Below the pieces are notes generated by a model that did not search any database, was not told where the DNA came from, and saw nothing but the letters and a program-made list of their open reading frames with translations. Positions 55,295 through 64,000 of a DNA stretch of 64,000 nt are shown one piece after another. Source of the stretch: Buddleja alternifolia (Eukaryota; Streptophyta; Magnoliopsida; Lamiales; Scrophulariaceae); the NCBI GenBank assembly GCA_019426215.1, contig WHWC01000159.1, positions 37,712-101,711 on the forward strand, written 5' to 3'. How positions within the stretch are numbered: position 1 is the stretch's first letter; every line of letters begins with the position of its first letter. The translations under genes were made by a program, and so were the position numbers.

Positions 55295-58200
55295 TTAGGC
55301 ATTTAGATCAATCATACCTAGTTCACTTCTTAAAGTGAGAAAGCGTTGTTCGTTGAGAGCTTTGGTGAAGATATCTACCAATTGTTTTTCTGTACCAATG
55401 AATTGCATGGAGATATCCTTCTTTTGAACATGGTCACGAGAAAATGATACCGTATGTCAATGTGTTTGGTTCTGGAGTGAAGAACTGGATTTTGTGTCAT
55501 TGCCAAGGCACTTTGGTTGTCACAATGGATTGGGGTTGGACCTAAGACTACTCCATAGTCTCTAAGTTGTTGCCTCATCCAGAGAATTTGTGCACAACAG
55601 CTTCCAGCGGCTACGTACTCAGCTTCAGCAGTAGAAGTCGCAATGGATTGTTGTTTCTTACTGTGCCATGAAATTAGTCTATCACCTAGGAATTGACATG
55701 TACCACTAGTACTTTTTCTATCTATTTTGCATCCTGCAAAATCTGCATCTGAGTAACCGATTAGTTCAAAAGGAGAATCCCTGGGGTACCATAAGCCCAC
55801 ATGTTGTGTGCCTTTGAGGTACCTAAGGATTTCTTGGTAGCAATTAAGTGTGATTCTTTAGGATCAGCTTGAAAGCGTGCACACATGCATACTGAGAACA
55901 TAATATCAGGTCTACTAGCTGTTAGATAAAGAAGTGATCCGATGCCTCTATAATTTGTAGCATCGACTTTCCTTCCACTTTCATCTTTATCTAGCTTAGT
56001 CGTTTGGCTCATTGGAATTTTGGAAGATGATGCATTTTCCATACCGAATTTCTTAATCATATCTCTAGTATATTTAGTTTGGTTTATAAATATACCATTA
56101 GGGAGTTGTTTAACTTGTAATCCTAAGAAAAAAGTTAACTCGCCCATCATGCTCATTTCAAATTGGTCTTGCATCATTTTTGAAAATTTCTCACATAAAC
56201 ACTTATTAGTAGATCCAAATATAATATCATCAACATAAATTTGAACTAAAAGAATATCTTCATTATGGGTAATCTTAAATAGTTGTATCAACGCTTCCTT
56301 TTGAAAAACCTTTACCAATAAGGAAAATAGAAAGAGTGTCATACCATGCTCTTGGTGCTTGTTTAAGGCCATAGAGTGCCTTGTCCAATTTGTAGACCAT
56401 ACCTTTCCCATGGTTATTGATGAATCCTGGTGGTTGCTCCACATATACTTCTTCTTGGAGCTTACCATTCAGAAATGCACTCTTTACGTCCATTTGATAT
56501 ACTGTAAACTTGTTGAATGCTGCGAATGCTAGAAACATGCGGATTGCTTCAAGACGGGCAACTGGAGCGTATGTTTCATCAAAGTCGATGCCCTCTTCTT
56601 GACAGTATCCCTGAGCTACGAGTCTGGCTTTGTTTCTAATCACAATCCCATTCTCATCCATTTTGTTTCTATAGACCCATCTAGTTCCAATGACCCCTTG
56701 GTGGGTTGGTCTTGGTACTAGCGTCCATACCTCATTTCTTTCAAATTGGTTTAGCTCTTCTTGCATGGCTTCTATCCAGCTTGGATCGCTTAGCGCTTCA
56801 TCCACTTTCTTAGGTTCCATTTGAGATAGGAAGCTTGCGAACATGGCCTCGTTTATTGTAGCGGCTCTAGTCTTTACAGGTGCTCCCATATCTCCAATAA
56901 TTAATTCTGGTGGATGGGTCTGAGCCATTTTCTATCTGGTTGAGAAGGGTTTAGAGCTTGATCAGACGCTTGACTACGTTGCACAGGCGCTTGACCAGCT
57001 CTTTGCGTAGGCGCTTCAGTGTTTATAGTTCTAACTTGCTCTTGATGATCACTTTCTTCATGGTCATCAGCGTTTCTTTGGTCATTGACAGCCTCGTGAG
57101 TAAGTGTAGGATTAGGCACGATAATCTCATCCTCTTCATCAAGATCGCTATCATCACATAGATTGATTTGTGATGTTTGTTGAGAGAGTTCCTCAGTTCC
57201 TACATCATCAATATTAACCTTACTCGGTTCTTGGTTAGCATCATCAAACACAACATGAATGGATTCCTCTACCTTTGATTTGATCTTATTTAGGATACGA
57301 AAGCTCTTTCCATTTTTGGCATAGCCTAGAAAGATTCCTTCATCTGCTTTAGGATCAAATGTCTTTAAGTTTTGGGATCCATTGTTATGAATGAAGCATT
57401 TTGAACCAAATACATGAAAATATGAAACATTTGGCTTACGTCCCTTCCATAGCTCATATGGAGTCTTTTCATGTTGCTTGTTGATCATACACCGATTCTG
57501 TGTGTAGCAAGCGGTATTGATAGCTTCGGCCCAAAACCTTTGAGGTAGCTTGGATTCGGCTAACATGGTACGGGCAGCTTCCTTGAGCGTTCTGTTCCGT
57601 CGCTCAGCAACTCCATTTTGTTGAGGGGTTCTAGGCGCTGAATACTCATGAAGTATCCCAAGGTCTTTACAATATTTCTCAACAATATGGTTAGTAATTC
57701 AGTTCCTCTATCGCTTCTAATTCTGGTTACTTTTAGGTCTTTTGAGTTTTGTAGCTGACGAATTAGTGATGTGAGCTTAGCGCTAGTTTCATCTTTAGAC
57801 GCTAAAAATTCTACCCATGTATAACGTGAGAAATCATCAACTATTACTAGTGAATACTTTTTACCACTAATGCTCATGATTTGAATAGGACCAAATAAAT
57901 CTAAGTGTAATAATTCAAGTACTCGCGATGTAGATAGATGAGATTTCTTCTTAAAGGATGATTTGACTTGCTTACCCATTTGACAAGCATCACATAAGCG
58001 ATCTTTATTAAAGGAACCTTTAGGTAATCCCTCTACGAGATTTAGAGATATTAATTGAGAGATTGCCTTGAAGTTGAGGTGATTCATTTTTCTGTGCCAT
58101 AACCAACCCAATTCGTTTTGATTCTTAGCTACGAAACATGTAGGGTTGTTATCTAATGTTGAATCCCAATCTACTAAGTATACATTGTTGTTCTTTTCCT

Positions 58201-58528
58201 TTTAACTTCGTAGATCTTGTCTTAACATCTATTATTTCGCAGAAGTCACTATAGAACTTAATTTCAAAACCTTTATCACAAAATGACTTATGCTTAAGAG
58301 ATTATGCTTAAGACCCTCAACATAATATACATCATTTATCATGATGTTCCCCCTGCGCATGATACCTATACCTTTAGTTTTACCTTTGGAATTATCACCG
58401 AATATAACTTGAGGACCATTGGTTGCACGATAGTTGATCAGTAGATCCTTTGAGCCAGTCATATGTCTTGATGACCCACTATCTATGTACCATATTGAAG
58501 TGTCGGTGTTGGCTCTAGGTACCTGCAT
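55295..58528 (-). pseudogene. pol: pol of copia C with several frameshifts
   Basis: The ATG at 58528 opens protease (DSGSSRHMTG). Frameshifts occur near 58285, 57700 (one base lost in GTEF), 56925, 56275, 55830 and 55436. Between them all domains are readable: the HHCC finger, integrase core (HLDLFGP, IRSDRGTE), RT with YVDD at about 56226-56240, RNase H (DADFAGC) and the end LGMIDLNA with TAA at 55295-55297. Nearly all damage is frameshift, unlike copia B where in-frame stops dominate. That could reflect either age or sequencing errors at homopolymers. Confidence 0.9.
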
Positions 58529-58542
58529 TCAAAAGGGCAGTT

Positions 58543-60753
58543 CTAATTCTTTTTAGGTACCCATTTTGTTTTGGGTCCTTCTTTGTTAGTAACGTTAATT
58601 TGAATTAGATTTTTCGGAACCCATATTTGCCTTATCTTCATTATGGGAGAGAGATTGGCCTTCTTGGGTTTCGTTTTGTGTTGTGTGTGTTTTTAGGTGT
58701 AGAAATATCCTTGATTATAGTAATAATCATAATCGTAATCATAATTATCATAGTGTTGATAATATGAACTGGATTGTTTTGGATATAGACGTTTGATCTT
58801 GTTTGGTACTGGCTTAGGATGCACTTTTGGTGCGGGACGCTTAACGTTTGATTCACTTGTAGAAGGTATTTCCTTAGCTTTTGAGCGTTTGGATATATTT
58901 TCTTTTGTGAGACATTCGCTTTGGTCTTTCCTTTGCCTGAGTAAGTGTTGACTTTACCATTAGCTTTTGTACCAATATCTGTTGGTTCATTCAGCGTTTG
59001 TCTGATTGAACTTTCTCCAACAAAGATTACACCTTTTCCTTTGTTGATTGTTGTAACATTGGACGCTTTGGCTTTATGACTAAATTTATCACAACCTAGA
59101 CCGGTCTTTTCACCAAATGCCCTGGTTACTTTAGTCATATTATCTAGCGTTCTAGACGCTTTTGATAATGAAGAGATAAGCTGCTCTGATTTAGCAAGTT
59201 TAGCAACCACTTCAGCTTCTCTTTTGACTATTATATCAAGATCACTTTTTAGCTGAGTAATTTCACTCTCGAGTGATTGGTTTTTCTCAATGCACTGTTG
59301 CTGAACTTGCAACTCTGCTTTGAGCGTTACGTTATCACTTCTGAGTGCTGAAATAATATGATAGTGATTTTGAAATAATTTGGCGGCATCTTGACAATCT
59401 GTATAATATTCCTTTACTTTGTCAAGTAATTCATCATAAGAAAGAGGATGATACAAATCAGTGGTTACCTCAGATGGTAAGTCGTTAGATGCTTCATTAT
59501 CTCTTGCCATGAGACAAATGAATGCTGAATCCTTTGATGGTTCATCATCGCTGCTTTCATCTGATGATTCCAAGTCCTCTTCAGGAGTATAGAGAGGTTC
59601 TGATTCTGCTAGCAAGCCTTGTTGTCTCAGATTGCTCCTGAATTGGTTTCTATCCGCGTGATCTTGCTTTGTAGGTTTAGACACATTTGGATATGGGCAA
59701 TTAACTTGGAAATGCCCTGGTCTCCTGCAGTTGTAACAAAGATTGGTCTTCATCTTTTCGTTTGTTAATCTTGTGGATCGCTGGTTTAACGCTACAGGCA
59801 CTGAGAGATCTTGCTGAGAGGGAGTTTGATATTGAATTGGCGCTAGGGAGGGAGACGCAGGATAGTGAGGCGCTTGATATTGTGGTTGTATTTGGGGAGA
59901 CGCTTGATATGAACTTTGTCCTGGGTGCTTAGGACTGTTTCCCTTCTTTTCATATTTCAGGAATTTCCTGAATCTATTTAGAAGCGCCAGTTCTTCTTCC
60001 TCACTTATATCCGAGTTTTTTTCTTTGATAGATTTTCCTTTGATTGATGCCATTAGCGCTCCAGATTCGATCACTGGATTACTTACTGCATCACTGGCCG
60101 AATTCAGCTCAAACTCAAATGCTTTGAGTTCTGAAAAAGCATCTTCTGGAGTTAGGCTGTCCAGATTGTTTGATTCTCTCATTGCAGTTGTTTTCATCAG
60201 GAATCTGCTTGGGAGACTTCTAAAGATTTTGACCACTGTTTCTCGATTTTGTAGCTCCATACCCAGAGATGTTAGTTCAGTGACAAGAGCTGTAAATCTC
60301 ATGTCTAATTGCTCTAGCGTCTCATTAGGTAGCATCTTGAAGCTATTGAATTTTTCTTTGGCAATTGATAGTTTGTTCTCCTTGATTTGTGCTGAGCCAC
60401 CACAAATGGTAGCCAACTTATCCCAAATTTCTTTAGTAGTGTTGCATGATTTGACCTTGTTGAATAAGTTGTCATTATCTCCAATGGCTGTGTATAGAGC
60501 GTTTCTACCAACATTGTCTAGATTTGCTCGTCGACGCTCATCGGTGGACCATTCTTGTTTGGGCTTCTCCACATAGCCATCGGGGTCTCTTCTGTGGCTT
60601 CGGGGCTCTGGTGATGATCTTGTATATTTTGATTGGCCCATCTGAAATAATATCACACATTTCATCATCACATGAACACAAATAGGTGAACGCTTTGACC
60701 TTCCATGAATCATAGTTTGATTCGGTCAACTTAGGAACTTTGGAAAATGCCAT
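58543..60753 (-). pseudogene. gag: gag of copia C with two frameshifts
   Basis: The ATG at 60753 gives KLTESNYDSWKVKAFTYLCS, then one base is lost near 60590. The long second part (from about 60590 to about 58880) covers the gag domain, a Pro/Gln linker, the knuckle CYNCRRPGHFQVNC (about 59745-59700), the acidic stretch and the coiled coil. Another shift near 58880 disrupts the Tyr/Asp-rich tail. The frame should end at TAG 58543-58545, 15 nt before the pol ATG. Confidence 0.9.
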
Positions 60754-60833
60754 GAAAAAATTTAAAGCGACTAAAAAAATAAGGATCTGAACAAGCAGTT
60801 ACGCTTGGAAACGCTTAGGTTTCAACTTCAACC

Positions 60834-60845
60834 GCTCTGATACCA
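60834..60845 (-). other. Primer binding site of copia C
   Basis: The element strand reads TGGTATCAGAGC two bases inside the 5' LTR. Confidence 0.93.
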
Positions 60846-60847
60846 CT

Positions 60848-62726
60848 TGTTGGTCCCAAGTGGTATACGAAAGGGTCTAGAGGGGGGGGGGGGGTTGAAT
60901 AGACCCTGAAGTCTTTTTCGACTTCTAAAACTTTCGTATACTGTGAGGTATTTGAACGCTCGGAAAGCTTTAAGCGCTGGGTGCGGCGCTTGAGGGATGA
61001 TGACTTAAGCGCTAGTTTCAGGCGCTTGAGAAAAGTTAACTTAGATTCGGTGATTTCAACACTTACCAAAGTAGGGCAGAGTTTAGTCACTAAATCAGGG
61101 TTAGCACAGCGGAAATGTTTTTATAGCTTAGCGTTCGTTTTAACCAATTAGTCGCTTATTAGTTTAAATGCCTTTTCAAGATATAATATGACAGTATAAT
61201 GTAAGACAACAAAACAGTAAATGACACAAGATATTTGTAAGGTTCACTGGGTGATGTAATCCCAGCTACGTCCTTCTTCTCCCTTTATCAGAGAGGTTTC
61301 CACTATGATGATTATCGAAGAGTCACACAGAGACTTCTACAAAATAGAGAGAGGTTGGATATGATCTTGGAACTCCTTGGTCACACAGATTTCAGCTCCA
61401 CTAAAGACCTTCTATCCCTTGCTTCTTTCACCCAGAAATAATGCAAGTTACACTTGATCCGGAACTCCTTGGTCACACAGATTTCAGCTCCAATAGAGAT
61501 CTTCTTCCACAGCTTCTTTTACACAAAAATGGCGCTTGTAAGTCAACACACTTTCTCACTCAGACGAAAGATGTTGAAAGGTTTTGTAATGGCTTTGTTT
61601 GGTTTTGGAAAGTTCAAACAACTTGAGGATATCTCAATAGTAATGTAGGGTCTTCAAAAAGGGGTTTGAGATATAGTTGACTGTCTCTGGAATATTTGTG
61701 AAAAGCTTATACGGATATTTGGCTATGGATTTTTGTAAGCTTTTCTTTCAACAAAGTAGGTATTCTTTTCTTGTGTCTTTTGTATAATTTTCTATATACA
61801 AGAGGTTGTGACTGTTATTCACACTAGGATATTCAGGTATATCTCTTGTATATGTCACGGTTTTTTGCTCTATATGTTGACTTATTTGTTGAAAGGGCTA
61901 TTTATAAGTATTGGTGGTTTTGTCCGTTTGACACGGTTGGAATCTCGTTTCCCCAAACATTCCTTGAGTTCTGACATTTCTAACTTTGGGTATACTTAAT
62001 TAGTTAGGCATGTTCTTGGTTTCATAACTTCTGACAGTCTTGGTCAAATGAATGGCTTACCCATACGTTATAGTGCTTATATTTTAATAGCACTTATCCG
62101 ACTTTTAATGCATCTTGTCTTATTTCCGTTGGAAATAATTTGTCCGTTTGATTCATGCATTCTTTAAGTCTTTGGATAGCTTTGGGTTTGAATCTCAGGT
62201 TACGTTCTTTGTAGGTCGTGTTGGTTTAGCCTTTTGGACGCTTGCTGAAGAGGACAGTTTTTCTCGTGCATTGGACAGACGCTTGGACTGATCCTGAGTC
62301 TCTTCTCTTTATTTCAGACGCTTACTCTTCAATCTTGTCTTTGATAGGCTCACTCAGAATTCCATCATTGACTTAGTGTTGAGTATTCGGCCTGAGTTAT
62401 CCATTCGTATTTTGAGCGCTGGAGTTGTAACCTGGAATAGTCTCTAAAACGTTTGACGGACGCTTCAAGAGATCTTTATCTTCTGTAGCTTCAGACGCTT
62501 GATCTTCAACTTTATCACTTGGTAGACTTACCCAGAATTCTCCTTAGTGATTTAGTATCACATTCTTAGTCTAAAATTCTACAAAGATAAAACTATAAGC
62601 CTAAGATAAATAAGCTTTCAGGTACTTATACACAATATTCTATGAAAGCTTTTATACTTACAGTTTCGGGGTCTACAGGAAGTCCTATTTGTCATCATCA
62701 AAACATCTAACATGAAATTCCTAACA
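60848..62726 (-). repeat. 5' LTR of copia C
   Basis: 1,879 bp, longer than the LTRs of A and B. The element strand starts TGTTAGGAATTTCATG at 62726 and ends GGGACCAACA at 60848. It has a TATAAATAG box (61906-61898), a 13-G run (60882-60894, plus strand) and a 92-bp tandem duplication (61369 and 61461). Confidence 0.93.
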
Positions 62727-64000
62727 GCATTGCCTTTAGATTTTGTTTTCTCTACAAAAAGGCTCTTCAGGCTCATCAAGGACTCCATGAACTTCTTCAA
62801 CGCTTGATCGCATAGATGGTACTGCAAGCGTGAAGGGGGATGACTATTGGGGCACTAGAAAGAAGGCTTGGCAAAAGAGAGCATTGGTCGGGTATGTGAG
62901 TGACTTTCACAATAGGAGAATCTTCTAATTCAATAGTTTGGATTGGAGAAGAGGCTGATAAGGCAATGACTAGAGTGGGCCACTCACTTCTATTTAATAT
63001 GCCTTGGACTGATCAGGAGGTTGAGTCTGCCGGATTAAAATGTAGCGTCTTATGTCTCAGGTGCTGATTGCAAATTGCAAATCCTCCGGCAGATTACTCC
63101 TAAAATGTAAGAGTATAGAAGTCCAAAAATAATGGCATCAGCGCTCTGGCAGCTTCTTGATCTACTGGCCGAATAAGCGATATCATCTTGGCCACTGGAT
63201 ATTCTGCTCGCAGAAGAGACAGGGTGAAGATTATAGCCTCTGAAAGGATTTAGGCTAAAATATCAGCGAAGAGATGTCCAATGATTGCGCATTTCTACAA
63301 TCGATCTCCTGTCTCTGTGAAATCTACAAAATCATCATTCAAGACTACTTGATGGCTAGGTCCTTGAAGCGCTTGTCGCTTGCTGAGGAAGTGTCTTCAT
63401 TAAATGAAACTGGAGTCACTGAGAAAAATTTAACTCATAACCCCCTTGGCTGATTTGTCTGAGTTGTTCCCGCATGTAGCCTTCAATGCCTCTTCGAAGT
63501 GGGGTAGCTGTCTGATTGGACCTACAAGTGAGTTAACCATTGCAACCAAACAAAGCAAATCCTCTACGCCTGTGTTCTATTCCAAAATTGATAGAGATGG
63601 ATAAGATGGAGGCTAGGCATCTCATCAATTGTATGATAAATGCAAAACAAATTTTCTCTACCCATCTTCTAGTGTCCTTTTTCCATCGATTGCTAAGAGT
63701 TGATCCAATTCTGAATCAGTCTGAGCGTTTTGCAGTTTGCAGTTCTTTAAAATGCGATTTTTCTTGCAAATAGTTATCTGCCTAGACTCTGGCTTCATCT
63801 TCAATCCACTAATTAATAGGGTTAGGGTGTTCGTGAGTTGCTACACCCTTTCCCTTCCATAAGCATAAGGTTTTAGCTGAGGACAATTGGCTTTGATTAG
63901 ACAACCTTTGGAATTGATAATAACCTATTTTGTTTAGCAGATCCTCATCGGGTCCTTTCCCCAAGTCGCCAATATGAGGATTCTTTATTGGATATGAGTT
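62727..64000 (-). pseudogene. Degenerate env-like region of copia D, cut by right window edge
   Basis: Minus-strand sequence resembles parts of the copia C env-like ORF. For example, the region near 63225-63310 (tctgaaaggattta ... gatctcctgtctctgtgaa) parallels 51690-51750, and 63335-63370 parallels the segment around 51790-51820. No long frame survives. Together with the LTR remnant at 48175-49140 it is best read as one older SIRE-type element interrupted by copia C. Confidence 0.6.

Larger units (their letters stand above)
49141..62726 (-). mobile_element. Copia C: SIRE/Maximus-type Ty1/copia element
   Basis: On the minus strand: 5' LTR (62726-60848), PBS, gag, pol, post-pol spacer, env-like ORF, PPT and a shortened 3' LTR (50048-49141). 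It is 13,586 bp with no nested insertion, so it shows the layout of the family best. Its 3' LTR has lost about 14 terminal bases and about 970 internal bases. No target duplication can be found because the left end is eroded. Confidence 0.93.

Noticed and set aside
58543..58560. Programmed -1 frameshift site (TAAAAAG) at the gag/pol boundary of copia C
   Set aside because: Copia A and B do not have it, and in C and A the pol frame has a TGA directly before the pol start.
62727..64000. Possible non-element single-copy sequence at the right edge
   Set aside because: Several stretches resemble the copia C env-like region in order, so a decayed SIRE-type element is the better reading.

Overview
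This window is repeat-rich intergenic DNA from a flowering-plant nuclear genome. It holds no recognisable host gene, tRNA, rRNA, CRISPR array or bacterial-style operon. Almost all 64 kb can be assigned to LTR retrotransposons inserted into one another. The plant assignment rests on the initiator-Met-type primer site (TGGTATCAGAGC), the Asp-tRNA-type primer site (TGGCGCCGTTGCCGGGGA), SIRE/Maximus-type Ty1/copia elements with a long extra ORF after pol, Athila-like Ty3/gypsy elements and a chromodomain-bearing Ty3/gypsy fragment. The species cannot be told from the sequence.

Layout, left to right. (1) 1-4746, minus: the 5' part of an Athila-like Ty3/gypsy element (Gypsy-3) with an LTR, PBS, leader hairpin and an uninterrupted gag-pro-pol frame running off the left edge. 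(2) 4747-12264, minus: decayed SIRE-type copia B, whose env-like part and 3' LTR lie beyond Gypsy-3 and outside the window. (3) 12265-13542 and 47571-48174, minus: two halves of one chromovirus-like Ty3/gypsy fragment. (4) 13543-47570, plus: SIRE-type copia A, inserted into that fragment with the target duplication ccctt. It is itself split by Gypsy-1 (18329-31216, duplication cgccg) and Gypsy-2 (38625-45825, duplication gatac). (5) 48175-49140 and 62727-64000, minus: remnants of an older SIRE-type element D. (6) 49141-62726, minus: SIRE-type copia C, lying between the two D remnants.

In each copia element gag supplies the particle protein with a CCHC knuckle, pol supplies protease, integrase, reverse transcriptase and RNase H, and a third ORF of about 1,300 codons of unproven function follows pol. 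All copia copies carry stops or frameshifts. Gypsy-1 has near-identical LTRs and intact pro-pol and post-pol ORFs, and one 14-nt deletion separates gag from pro-pol. Gypsy-2 has gag and protease only and was probably mobilised by proteins of a Gypsy-1-like partner.

The most unusual signal is a set of GC-rich palindromes, core GCGCCTAGGCGCC and variants, spaced almost always 22 bp apart. They recur in the LTRs, in the gag-protease linker and, in Gypsy-1, after pol. In the coding stretch successive cores fall in different reading frames, which points to a role or copying process at the DNA or RNA level. Indels between the two Gypsy-2 LTRs are exactly 22 bp, and the Gypsy-1 gag/pol frameshift is a deletion between two cores.
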